Part shown: piece after piece, positions 1 through 6,062 of the stretch
Layout: each line of letters starts with the position of its first letter
How positions within the stretch are numbered: the stretch's first letter is position 1
Assembly (NCBI GenBank): GCA_937873805.1
Contig: CALMWO010000052.1
Coordinates: forward strand, 1 to 8,980
Origin: an uncultured Hyphomonadaceae bacterium
GTDB lineage: Bacteria > Pseudomonadota > Alphaproteobacteria > Caulobacterales > Hyphomonadaceae
Reading direction: 5' to 3'
Length of the DNA stretch: 8,980 nucleotides
Notes under the pieces: model-generated
What the model was told of the DNA's origin: nothing
What the model saw: the letters and a program-made list of their open reading frames with translations, nothing else
Database searches by the model: none
Translations under genes and position numbers: made by a program

Positions 1-1
1 C

Positions 2-220
2 GACGTGCTGGCGGGCGAGCCATCCATCCTGCTGCGGCGCGAGCTTTACATTACGCCCGCGATCGTCAGCGCGGCCGTGTTCATCGTGCTGCGCACGCTT
101 GGCATCGACTGGACATGGGCCAGCGGCATAGCCGTAGCCCTCGGCTTCATCGTGCGCGCCGGCGCGATACGGTGGAAATGGCACATGCCGGCGGTCGCAC
201 CGCCGAAGGCAAAGGGCTGA
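2..220 (+). CDS. TRIC/UPF0126 (YicG-type) membrane channel, C-terminal fragment
   Basis: This is the 3' end of a gene cut by the left edge; the frame is open from base 2 and ends in TGA at 218–220. The first residues, DVLAGEPSILLRRELY, match the repeat signature of the UPF0126/TRIC family (GG-x-x-RDVL-x-G-x-P-x-x-L-x-x-ELY). Two hydrophobic segments follow, roughly residues 18–36 and 39–55, and the tail is short and basic. In this family the signature opens each of two three-helix repeats, so the visible part is the second repeat of a protein of about 200 residues. Family members are trimeric inner-membrane channels, and some bacterial ones have been linked to potassium or glycine transport; the substrate here cannot be read from the fragment. 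The gene converges on the next one with 3 bases between stop codons. The GTG at base 5 is not a real start. Confidence 0.85.
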   Translation, partial: DVLAGEPSILLRRELYITPAIVSAAVFIVLRTLGIDWTWASGIAVALGFIVRAGAIRWKWHMPAVAPPKAKG

Positions 221-223
221 CGA

Positions 224-745
224 CTATCCGGAAAAACGCGGCAGGGTGGAGATCAGATCGCCCGGACGCTGTCGGCAGATTTCAGGCTCGGGCTGGGACT
301 CTTGAGAAGACCGGCGCTTGAAGAACCCGAGAACCTGCTCCACCAGATTCGGCCGCGAATCCATCTGGAAATAAACAACGATCTCACCAGAGCCGCTTAC
401 CGGCTTGCCTTTTTTCAAGGCGGGCAAAAAGCTTTGTGGCGCAAGGCAAAGGCGGCTGGGAGCCAAAAACACTTCGTTTGTACATTCACCGCTCATCTTT
501 CCGGCGCGGCCCTTCGAGGTGATCTCGACATTCATCCGACAACAACCTTCGACACCCTCACGCAAAGCACGTGAAGGATACTCGCAAAAAGAATAGTCGA
601 GGCGGTCGTCGAGAAGATGCGGCTTGGAGCGGTAGTCTTCCACGGCAACAACGGCCGGCGGCAGCGGCTGCGCAGCTGACTGACCAGCAGCTAACAAAAG
701 CACCGACGCGATAGCCACGGAGATACGACGACGCAAAACAAACAT
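224..745 (-). CDS. Secreted TonB-C-like cysteine-rich protein
   Basis: 173 residues. A basic start followed by a hydrophobic stretch (residues 8–20) and a QSAAQ site near 22–26 predict a cleaved signal peptide, so the mature protein should be periplasmic or at the outer membrane. Residues about 55–127 have the pattern of a TonB C-terminal domain: YPSRA, then an EG pair, alternating hydrophobics, a second glycine turn, a cysteine–alanine helix ending in FLPALKKGKPV, and a final VVYFQM strand. There is no proline-rich linker or membrane anchor, so it is not a normal energy-transducing TonB; small TonB-C-like proteins of this form are common in Caulobacterales. Six cysteines (54, 68, 69, 88, 100, 157) suggest disulfides. 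A GGGGGA Shine–Dalgarno-like stretch precedes ATG 745. It lies 55 bp behind dksA on the same strand with no clear terminator between, so the two may share a transcript. The specific role is unknown. Confidence 0.72.
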   Translation of the reverse strand: MFVLRRRISVAIASVLLLAAGQSAAQPLPPAVVAVEDYRSKPHLLDDRLDYSFCEYPSRALREGVEGCCRMNVEITSKGRAGKMSGECTNEVFLAPSRLCLAPQSFLPALKKGKPVSGSGEIVVYFQMDSRPNLVEQVLGFFKRRSSQESQPEPEICRQRPGDLISTLPRFSG

Positions 746-800
746 GCTTCCCCCGGGCGAGAGGAAATCCTAGGTCGCGATCAGACGTGGATCAACGCAA

Positions 801-1214
801 TCAATCGTCGCGGATTGTGCGTTCCTTGCGCTCGTGGCGTTCCTGCGCCTCGAGGCAGAGGGTGGCGATCGGGCGGGCGTCGAGACGTTTGACGCCGATC
901 GGCTCGCCGGTCTCTTCGCAATAGCCGTACTCGCCGAGTTCGATGCGGCGCAGCGCCGAGTCGATCTTGTTGATCAGCTTGCGCTCGCGGTCGCGGGTGC
1001 GGAGTTCGAGCGCGCGATCGGCTTCCGAAGAGGCGCGGTCAACGAGGTCCGGGATCGGCGCCACGTTTTCCTGCATGCCGGAGATGGTCTCGCGGTTGCC
1101 CTGAAGGATCTCTTCCTTCCAGGCCTGCAGTTTCTCCTTGAAGTATTTGAGCTGCTTCTTGCCCATGTAGGGCTCGTTCTCGGTCGGCTTGTAGGTGGCC
1201 GTCTTGGAACTCAT
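801..1214 (-). CDS. dksA: RNA polymerase-binding transcription factor DksA, CxxT/CxxA type
   Basis: 137 residues, close to the usual 140–150 for the family. DksA enters the RNA polymerase secondary channel and, with ppGpp, alters initiation at rRNA, amino-acid and often flagellar promoters. The coiled coil spans about residues 20–95. Its tip carries DLVDRA (D56, D59, A61), matching the Asp-x-x-Asp-x-Ala tip essential in E. coli DksA, followed by the typical LELRTRDRERKLI helix. The C-terminal finger reads GEYGYCEETGEPIG…RPIATLCLEA. Of the four zinc cysteines only C99 and C120 remain; the others are T102 and A123. The same CxxT/CxxA form is known in Pseudomonas DksA2 and alphaproteobacterial DksA, which fold without zinc. 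The start at 1214 has AGGGAG 9 bases upstream. The gene sits near fliX but reads away from the flagellar operon. Confidence 0.95.
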   Translation of the reverse strand: MSSKTATYKPTENEPYMGKKQLKYFKEKLQAWKEEILQGNRETISGMQENVAPIPDLVDRASSEADRALELRTRDRERKLINKIDSALRRIELGEYGYCEETGEPIGVKRLDARPIATLCLEAQERHERKERTIRDD

Positions 1215-1223
1215 GGCTCGTAA

Positions 1224-1229
1224 CTCCCT
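1224..1229 (-). promoter_or_regulatory. Ribosome binding site of dksA
   Basis: AGGGAG on the minus strand, 9 bases before ATG 1214. It supports this start over the longer open frame. Confidence 0.75.
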
Positions 1230-1266
1230 GGCTTTCCCGTCCCCCGGGCGCCTCAGATGGGCGGGC

Positions 1267-1295
1267 TATATATATGAGCCGCCCTACCCCGTAAA
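1267..1295 (-). promoter_or_regulatory. Candidate sigma-70-type promoter for dksA
   Basis: On the minus strand TTTACG (1295–1290) is followed after 17 bases by TATATA (1272–1267), within an AT-rich TATATATAT run in otherwise GC-rich DNA. The expected start, near 1260, would leave a leader of about 45 nt. The −35 is a weak match, so this is inference from spacing and the AT island. Confidence 0.35.
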
Positions 1296-1356
1296 CGCCC
1301 CAGGTCATCCGGGATTCCCGTCTGGGGTGTTGTATTTGCTGCAATTTTGTGACGCC

Positions 1357-1371
1357 GCCTGTTTAGCAGGC
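1357..1371. repeat. Small inverted repeat between dksA and fliX
   Basis: GCCTG and CAGGC form a 5-bp stem around TTTAG. It is one of three close-set hairpins between fliX and dksA. It has no T-run on either side, so alone it would be a weak terminator. Confidence 0.35.
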
Positions 1372-1377
1372 TTAAAG

Positions 1378-1395
1378 CGTGAGCAGTCGCTCACG
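1378..1395 (-). terminator. Candidate terminator hairpin downstream of fliX
   Basis: Perfect 7-bp stem CGTGAGC/GCTCACG with a 4-base loop. Read in the fliX direction it is followed by CTTTAA, a short T-run. It lies about 45 bases after the fliX stop. The U-tract is poor, so termination may be partial or Rho-assisted. Confidence 0.45.
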
Positions 1396-1405
1396 TAATA
1401 TCATC

Positions 1406-1422
1406 ATGCCGCAGCGCGGCAT
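1406..1422 (-). terminator. Second hairpin downstream of fliX
   Basis: Perfect 7-bp stem ATGCCGC/GCGGCAT with a 3-base loop, 18 bases after the fliX stop in the fliX direction, followed by ATGATATTA rather than a clean T-run. Together with the hairpin at 1378–1395 it may stop or protect the 3' end of fliX mRNA. Confidence 0.35.
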
Positions 1423-1439
1423 CGGCTGACGCGCCAGAA

Positions 1440-1868
1440 TCAGGCCGGCTCGGCTTCACGCTCGAGCTTGGCTGCCTCAACGGCCACGCGGACTTCGGCC
1501 CAGTTGAGCGTATCATCAAGGCCGATATCACCGGTCGCGTCACGCTGTTCGGAAAGGGCGCCCTTGAGCAGCGCAAGGTGCCCCTTCGAGGGCCCCTCCC
1601 CCAGCATGGCGAGTTGCAGGCGGTCGAGGGCGTCCAGCAGGCGTCGCCCCTTGCGCAGCGCGCGGGCGCGGGCTTCGGGACCGCCTACGCCCTGAAGGGC
1701 CATCAATGCGGAAATTCCGGATACGCCAGCCGCCCCCGAAACCCCGGACGCAGCGGCGCGCGGCGCAACGCCATCGGCAGCGAGCAGGCGGCTGAAGCCT
1801 TCAGCCGCGGGTTTGGCCCCGCTGCTGCCAGCGGACGCCGATGTGGACGAGGTGGAACTGACCTTCAT
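1440..1868 (-). CDS. fliX: Flagellar assembly regulator FliX
   Basis: 142 residues, about the length of Caulobacter FliX. It begins MKVSSTSS and has a Ser/Ala/Gly-rich flexible first third. A conserved block follows from residue 49 (VSGISALMALQGVGGPEARARALRKGRRLLDALDRLQLAML), then a helical C-terminus ending in AEVRVAVEAAKLERE. In Caulobacter, FliX works with the sigma-54 activator FlbD and ties completion of the early basal body to transcription of late flagellar genes, and fliX is transcribed divergently from flgI as it is here. That arrangement is the strongest support for the call. AGGAG lies 10 bases before ATG 1868. A perfect CtrA-type box 39 bp upstream of the start suggests cell-cycle control. 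FlbD itself is not in the window. Confidence 0.9.
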   Translation of the reverse strand: MKVSSTSSTSASAGSSGAKPAAEGFSRLLAADGVAPRAAASGVSGAAGVSGISALMALQGVGGPEARARALRKGRRLLDALDRLQLAMLGEGPSKGHLALLKGALSEQRDATGDIGLDDTLNWAEVRVAVEAAKLEREAEPA

Positions 1869-1884
1869 CTCAGCACGTCTCCTG

Positions 1885-1898
1885 CCCGGCAGATTTGG
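1885..1898. promoter_or_regulatory. Candidate FlbD (ftr-like) site in the fliX leader
   Basis: CCCGGCAGATTTGG resembles the sequence upstream of the flagellin promoter at 8466–8484 (CCCGGCATGATTTGCCGGG), sharing CCCGGCA and GATTTG. It lies between the CtrA box and the fliX Shine–Dalgarno, where a bound protein would more likely repress than activate fliX. The FlbD assignment is inference. Confidence 0.3.
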
Positions 1899-1906
1899 CC
1901 TAGTTG

Positions 1907-1922
1907 GTTAATGGCGGCTTAA
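1907..1922 (-). promoter_or_regulatory. CtrA binding site, fliX–flgI intergenic region
   Basis: On the minus strand the sequence is TTAA-GCCGCCA-TTAAC, an exact match to the CtrA consensus TTAA-N7-TTAAC of Caulobacter-like alphaproteobacteria. Its orientation, and the 39-bp distance to the fliX start, fit activation of fliX from a box overlapping the −35 region. It could also serve flgI on the other side. Confidence 0.75.
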
Positions 1923-1969
1923 GGAAAGTTTCAGCACGGGAAACCAGGCTTAAGGCTTTGTTGCCAATT

Positions 1970-1985
1970 GGGAGACGAAACTCCC
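1970..1985 (+). repeat. Small hairpin in the flgI upstream region
   Basis: GGGAG and CTCCC flank ACGAAA, forming a perfect 5-bp stem in the untranslated region before flgI. No function can be assigned. Confidence 0.3.
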
Positions 1986-2012
1986 GTTGAAGAACGCTGC
2001 GGCCAGAACGGT

Positions 2013-2024
2013 CGGAAATTTCCG
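2013..2024. repeat. Perfect 12-bp palindrome upstream of flgI
   Basis: CGGAAATTTCCG is a perfect palindrome ending 21 bp before the flgI start. It could be a small operator or chance; no family of regulators is recognised. Confidence 0.3.
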
Positions 2025-2045
2025 TCATCCGTACACTGGATCCCC

Positions 2046-3155
2046 ATGCGCGTGTTCGCCCGTACTCTGTCCTGTTTTCTTGCAGCCCTTGCGTTGGCCT
2101 CGCCTGTCGGCGCGGGCACGCGACTGAAAGACATCATCGACATCGAAGGCGTCCGCGAGAACCAGTTGACCGGCTATGGCATCGTGTTCGGCCTCAATGG
2201 CTCGGGCGATTCCATCCGCAACTGCCCGATGCTGCAGCAGGGCCTCGCCTCGATGCTGGAACGTCTCGGCATCAACACCCGCGACTCGACCGTGAACACC
2301 AAGAACGTCGCGGCTGTGATGGTGACTGCGAACCTGCCGCCCTTCGCCACCAATGGCTCGCGTATCGACGTGACCGTCTCGACCATGTGCGACGCCAAGA
2401 GCCTTGAAGGTGGCACGCTGCTGGCGACGCCGATGATCGGCGCGGACAGTCAGGCCTATGCGCTGGCGCAGGGCTCGGTCGCCGTTGGCGCTTTCACGGC
2501 GAGCGGCAATTCAGGCTCGTCGCTCACCCGCAACATTCCGACAAACGGCCGCGTGCCCAATGGCGCGACAATCGAACGCGAGCTGCGCTTCGACATATCG
2601 GCGCAGAGCGAGCTGCGTCTGGCGCTGCGCAATCCCGATTTCACGACAGCCGCCCGCATTGCCGGCGCGATCAATTCCTTTCTCGGCACGGACGCGGCGT
2701 TTGCCACCGACCTCGCAACCGTGCGCCTGCGCCGGCCACAGGCGTTTCGCGACATGTCCTCCCTGATCGCGCAGATCGAAAGCCTGGAGATCGAACCTGA
2801 ACAGCGCGCCCGCGTCGTCATCAACGAGACGACAGGCGTCATCGTGATGGGTGACAATGTTCGCGTGTCGACCGTCGCTATCGCGCAAGGCAACCTTACC
2901 ATCCAGGTTCAGGAAACGCCCGGCGTCGCCATGCCGAACTCCTTCACCAACGCGCCGCCTGTTGTCGTGCCGCAGTCGAATATCGCGGTGGCTGAGGACG
3001 TTGCCAAGCTGGCCATGATTGGCGGCAATGGCGTGCCGCTGCGCGAGCTGGTGACCGGGCTCAATGCGCTGGGCGTCAGCCCACGCGACCTGATCGTCAT
3101 CCTGCAGGCGCTGAAGACGTCAGGCGCGCTGCAGGCCGAAATCGAGGTCATGTAA
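2046..3155 (+). CDS. flgI: Flagellar P-ring protein FlgI
   Basis: 369 residues, the normal FlgI length. The start at 2046 is chosen because MRVFARTLSCFLAALALASPVGAG is a Sec signal peptide with cleavage after VGA; a longer frame to a TTG at 1968 would bury it. The mature protein opens with the family signature GTRLKDIIDIEGVRENQLTGYG and GLNGSGDS. Further family blocks are NVAAVMVTANLPPFA, GSRIDVTVS, GGTLLATPM, ARVVINETTGVIVMG and the C-terminal LVTGLNALGVSPRDLI…LQAEIEVM. FlgI polymerises in the periplasm around the rod as the P ring, a bushing in the peptidoglycan layer. Two mature cysteines, C60 and C115, lie near the N-terminus, unlike the C-terminal disulfide of E. coli FlgI. The Shine–Dalgarno is poor (only GGA, 7 bases upstream). 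The stop overlaps the flgJ start by one base (TAATG), so the two are translationally coupled. Confidence 0.97.
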   Translation: MRVFARTLSCFLAALALASPVGAGTRLKDIIDIEGVRENQLTGYGIVFGLNGSGDSIRNCPMLQQGLASMLERLGINTRDSTVNTKNVAAVMVTANLPPFATNGSRIDVTVSTMCDAKSLEGGTLLATPMIGADSQAYALAQGSVAVGAFTASGNSGSSLTRNIPTNGRVPNGATIERELRFDISAQSELRLALRNPDFTTAARIAGAINSFLGTDAAFATDLATVRLRRPQAFRDMSSLIAQIESLEIEPEQRARVVINETTGVIVMGDNVRVSTVAIAQGNLTIQVQETPGVAMPNSFTNAPPVVVPQSNIAVAEDVAKLAMIGGNGVPLRELVTGLNALGVSPRDLIVILQALKTSGALQAEIEVM

Positions 3156-3478
3156 TGGCGGACATCGCCCTTACCCCGCCCTCGGTCGATGTGCTCGCGC
3201 AGAAGAAGGCCGGGCTTTCGAACGACATGTCGGGCGTGAAAACGCGCGCCCAGGCCGAGGCCGTCGCCCAGCAATTCGAGCGCATGTTCATCTCCGAAAT
3301 GCTGGCCCCGATGTTCCAGGGGCTGGAGACGGACGGACCGATGGGCGGCGGCAATGCGGAAGCGACGTTCAGGCCCATGCTGGTCGATCAGTATGCCGAC
3401 GCCATCGCCAAGGGCGGCGGGATCGGCATTTCCGATGCGGTTCTCAAGGAAATCCTCCGCATGCAGGGGCTCGAATGA
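3155..3478 (+). CDS. flgJ: Rod-binding protein FlgJ, short form without muramidase domain
   Basis: 107 residues. It corresponds only to the N-terminal rod-binding domain of enterobacterial FlgJ (about 310 residues); the glucosaminidase half is absent, as is usual in alphaproteobacteria, where a separate hydrolase such as SltF does the cell-wall work. The domain runs from about residue 33 to 98, with AVAQQFERMFISEMLAPMF, a GPMGGGNAEATFRPM block and DQYADAIAKGGGIGISDAVLKEIL, all typical of the family. Its role is to cap or scaffold rod assembly in the periplasm next to the P ring made by the preceding gene. The start overlaps the flgI stop by one base with GAGG 7 bases upstream, and its own stop overlaps the next start by four (ATGA), so the three genes form a tightly coupled operon. 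Confidence 0.9.
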   Translation: MADIALTPPSVDVLAQKKAGLSNDMSGVKTRAQAEAVAQQFERMFISEMLAPMFQGLETDGPMGGGNAEATFRPMLVDQYADAIAKGGGIGISDAVLKEILRMQGLE

Positions 3479-3915
3479 CTTACGATTCCACGGATCGCGC
3501 GACCCAGCTTCTGGCGATGACCCAGCGGCTTGTCGGACTGGTCGCAGCCGAGATCGAGGCCATGAGGTCGCACAAGCTTCAGGGGCACTCGGCCGAATGG
3601 GACGAAAAGGAGCGCCTGGTCCACGCGTGGCGAATCGAAGTTTCAAAAGTTAAGGCCCAGCCTGACCTGCTCGCCGGCATTTCGGCGGAGCTGAAGGCGG
3701 ACCTGCGCGAAGCGGCCAAGTCGCTGGAGCAGGGCCTCGAGGCGCATGCGCAGGCGCTGCTGGCGACAAAGACCGTAACGGAAGGGCTTGTGCGCTCGAT
3801 CGCGGCAGAGATTGCCTCATCTCGCAGCGCACCTGCCGCTTACGGGCGCACCGGAACGGTGAATACCACTGCGCGAAGGGAAGCTTCGGGCCTCGCAGTG
3901 GACGCCAAGGCGTAA
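3475..3915 (+). CDS. flbY: FlgN-like flagellar export chaperone (FlbY-type)
   Basis: 146 residues, cytoplasmic, with no signal peptide or membrane segment, almost entirely helical. The pattern fits the FlgN family: an N-terminal helix LLAMTQRLVGLVAAEIEAM, an EWDEKERLVHAWRIEVSKV helix, then LKADLREAAKSLEQGLEAHAQALLATKTVTEGLVRSI, and a Gly/Tyr/Thr-rich tail (AAYGRTGTVN). FlgN-type chaperones bind hook-associated proteins such as FlgK and FlgL and bring them to the flagellar type III export gate. As I recall, Caulobacter has flbY in this position, the third gene after fliX/flgI; the symbol rests on position and helical pattern, not on a distinctive motif. The ATG overlaps the flgJ stop by four bases, with AGGGG 5 bases upstream, and it is the last gene of the operon. 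Substrates cannot be told from the sequence. Confidence 0.72.
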   Translation: MTYDSTDRATQLLAMTQRLVGLVAAEIEAMRSHKLQGHSAEWDEKERLVHAWRIEVSKVKAQPDLLAGISAELKADLREAAKSLEQGLEAHAQALLATKTVTEGLVRSIAAEIASSRSAPAAYGRTGTVNTTARREASGLAVDAKA

Positions 3916-4110
3916 TTTGTTCTTGTTGCGTAAGCGGAGCGAAACGCTTCGTGTGACATGCATGTTATGAGTTTTTTTACGCCTGAGGCGCCTTGCCCAC
4001 TTGATCTATTTGGCCGCCCGGCAAACAAAGGTGGCCTAGGCCGGGGCGCGTAAGTGGACGGATGGGCAGTGTGCCCTGTGCGGCCACGTTATTGAACGGA
4101 AGCGGGCTCG
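3916..4110. other. Intergenic region flbY to 4111 gene
   Basis: 195 bases with no gene. Visible elements are a 10-bp palindrome ACATGCATGT near 3954, a T7 run at 3972–3978 without a good stem just before it, CCCGGCAAA at 4017–4025 (like the start of the candidate FlbD site at 8466–8484), and a small hairpin GGGCA-GTG-TGCCC near 4064. The GGAAG 8 bases before 4111 is the ribosome binding site of the next gene. No sigma-54 or CtrA consensus was found. Confidence 0.4.
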
Positions 4111-5382
4111 ATGAATCGACGTCGCAAGCGCCGTTTGCCGTTCGCGGCTTACGCAGCCCTCATCTTCAACGCAGCCCTTTGCGTTACGCCGTTCATGGCG
4201 TCTCACGTCATGTCGACGGCCTATGGCGACAAGCGTCCTGCCTTCCAGGCGACGCCCGAAGCCATCACCGCCACGCGCCAGGCGATGGACACTCGCTTCC
4301 AGCAGATCTCTTCGCGGCCAGATAAAGCTTCGCGTGAAGTCTGGGCCGAAATGATCCGCACCTCGCTCGAGGAAAAAGAGATGCGCCGGGTGCGCGGCCT
4401 GCTGCTTGGCGCGCCGGCGATGCTCGACGGCAAGGACGGCGATGCCCTGCGCGCGCGTATCGCGGTTGCCAGCGGCTCAGGCGAGGATGCGCTGATCGAC
4501 GCCGCGGTCGCCTACCTGCCGGAAGACCTGCAGGACGAGTACGACCGCCGCACGACGACGCTGCAATCGATCTTCACGGCATCGGCCCCTGCTTCCGCCG
4601 TTCCCGGCGCCGCACCGGCCGCCGCCACAACCTCGCTGGCCGTGGCGCGCGACAACGACGCGCCCATTGAACTGAACCGCCTCGGCGACCTCCCGCAGCA
4701 CACCCGCACGGCTGTCGGCTGGGCCAACGACGATCACACAGACGTCACGTCCTTCCTGCTGTCCGGCATCGGCCTGATTTTGGCCGATCCCGAAGCGCGC
4801 GCCGGCGCATCGGTTGCCATTTCAACCTTCCTGACCCGCAAGGAAGGCGCTGTTCCCTTCAAGCTCTATCTCCAGCAGCGCATCGAGGACGTCGTCCCGG
4901 TTGCTGAGATGAAACGGCTGCTGGCTGCAGAATTCCGCAACGAAGTTGGCTACAGCCCGAAGAATGCCGAAGTGGTCGATCGCGTGTTCCGCACGAGCAT
5001 CGACAAGGAGAAGCTGGAGCCGCTGCTGGCCGAGTTCCGCATCCTCCGCGAGATCGCTCAGGACACGTCCAACGAATCCGCCGTCGCCATCATCAGCCGC
5101 ATCAAGGACCGCGCCGACGTGAACCGTGCGCAGCTGGTTGCCCGCGCTGGCGGCGATCGGGTCGTGCCGCTGGCCGACTATGACGGTGAGAACCTGCTCG
5201 ACACGGCGCGCACCACGGTGACGTGGACCAATGCGCTGCGGATGCAGGTGGCGGGCCTTCTGGCTTGCCTCGCCCTGCTCGGCTTTGTGGCGGTGTCGGT
5301 GTTCTGGAAATCCTTCACGCGCGACAAGCCGAAGAAGGTCAGCGCCGTCTACCTGATGGACGACTACTCGGCCGCAAGCTGA
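4111..5382 (+). CDS. Unrecognised protein with N- and C-terminal membrane segments
   Basis: 423 residues; I do not recognise a family. A basic start (MNRRRKRR) leads into a hydrophobic segment at residues 10–31, which could be an uncleaved anchor. A second clear membrane segment spans about 378–399, followed by a basic short tail (KSFTRDKPKK) ending in MDDYSAAS. By the positive-inside rule both ends should be cytoplasmic, with about 345 residues in the periplasm. That part is largely helical and charged, with an Ala/Pro linker at about 157–174 dividing it into two lobes; the second has a glycine-containing hydrophobic patch at 214–226. There are no enzyme motifs or cysteine pairs. GGAAG lies 8 bases before ATG 4111. 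The gene follows flbY on the same strand after 195 bp and converges on marC with 4 bases between stop codons. Flagellar function is possible only by position. Confidence 0.6.
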   Translation: MNRRRKRRLPFAAYAALIFNAALCVTPFMASHVMSTAYGDKRPAFQATPEAITATRQAMDTRFQQISSRPDKASREVWAEMIRTSLEEKEMRRVRGLLLGAPAMLDGKDGDALRARIAVASGSGEDALIDAAVAYLPEDLQDEYDRRTTTLQSIFTASAPASAVPGAAPAAATTSLAVARDNDAPIELNRLGDLPQHTRTAVGWANDDHTDVTSFLLSGIGLILADPEARAGASVAISTFLTRKEGAVPFKLYLQQRIEDVVPVAEMKRLLAAEFRNEVGYSPKNAEVVDRVFRTSIDKEKLEPLLAEFRILREIAQDTSNESAVAIISRIKDRADVNRAQLVARAGGDRVVPLADYDGENLLDTARTTVTWTNALRMQVAGLLACLALLGFVAVSVFWKSFTRDKPKKVSAVYLMDDYSAAS

Positions 5383-5386
5383 GCGA

Positions 5387-6055
5387 TCAGCCTGCAGGAA
5401 CCTGCAAGCCGAAGGCGCCCACGATTCCGACGATTATCATCTGCACGGCGAGAGCCGACAGTATCACGCCAAAGATGCGCGTGATTGCGCCGGCGATCTG
5501 ATCGCCCATGATCTTCAGCAACGGACCGGCCACGAGGAAGATCAGGCAGGCCAGCGCGAGGTTGGCGGCGATGGCAAACGACACGATGCCGATGCCGACT
5601 GCATCACCGCCTGCGTTCTGCATATAAAGCATCGCCGTCGCGATCGAGCCGGGGCCGGCGATCATCGGGATGGCGAGCGGGAAGACCGAAACGTCGTCGA
5701 GACGTCCGGCCGCCTCTTCTTCGGCCAGCACCTGGTCCGCCCGGTCCTTCTGCCGCTGCTGACGCTTCTCGAACACCATTTCCAGCGCAATCAGGAACAG
5801 GAGCACGCCGCCGGCCACGCGGAAGGCGTCGAGCGAAATGCCGAGATGATGAAGCAGCTGGGCGCCAGCAAAAGCGAAGAAGAACAGGATCAGCCCGGCG
5901 ATGAACGTCGCCTTGATCGCCATCTTGCGGGCATAGGCTCCCCCGCCCGGCGCAGTGAGCGAAGCGAAGATCGGCGCCACGCCCGGCGCATCGATCAGCA
6001 CGAAGAAGGTCACGAAAGCTGCGACGGCTTGTTCGAACTGTATCTCGGTCAGCAT
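5387..6055 (-). CDS. MarC family (UPF0056) integral membrane protein
   Basis: 222 residues, usual for MarC. The start at 6055 is chosen over an upstream GTG because MLTEIQFEQAVAAFVTFF is a typical MarC opening and TGAGG lies 6–10 bases upstream. About six membrane segments are visible: residues 7–30, 45–67, 75–94, 124–145, 152–178 and 190–214. Family marks are LIDAPGVAPIF in the first helix, RVAGGVLLFLIALEM in the third, PLAIPMIAGPGSIATAM in the fourth and RIFGVILSALAVQMII at the end. A charged cytoplasmic loop lies at 96–121. MarC proteins are inner-membrane proteins whose transport function is unsettled; the old link to multiple antibiotic resistance has been withdrawn. The gene starts only 7 bases after the stop of the flagellin at 6063–6899, and its Shine–Dalgarno overlaps that stop, so the two look co-transcribed. 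Confidence 0.9.
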   Translation of the reverse strand: MLTEIQFEQAVAAFVTFFVLIDAPGVAPIFASLTAPGGGAYARKMAIKATFIAGLILFFFAFAGAQLLHHLGISLDAFRVAGGVLLFLIALEMVFEKRQQRQKDRADQVLAEEEAAGRLDDVSVFPLAIPMIAGPGSIATAMLYMQNAGGDAVGIGIVSFAIAANLALACLIFLVAGPLLKIMGDQIAGAITRIFGVILSALAVQMIIVGIVGAFGLQVPAG

Positions 6056-6062
6056 GGCCGCC

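Noticed and set aside
1968..2045. TTG start for flgI at 1968, giving a 395-residue protein.
   Set aside because: The signal peptide begins exactly at ATG 2046; the extra 26 residues have no FlgI-like content and would bury it.
2036..2051. TGG-N10-GC arrangement just before flgI resembling a sigma-54 promoter.
   Set aside because: It overlaps the flgI start codon, so it could not drive flgI.
2909..3646. Minus-strand frame of 245 codons opposite flgI–flgJ–flbY.
   Set aside because: It is antisense to three recognised, translationally coupled genes, with no domain of its own.
3972..3978. T7 run after flbY as an intrinsic terminator.
   Set aside because: No stable stem ends directly before it; the nearest pairing (AAGCG/CGCTT) is weak and about 25 bases away.
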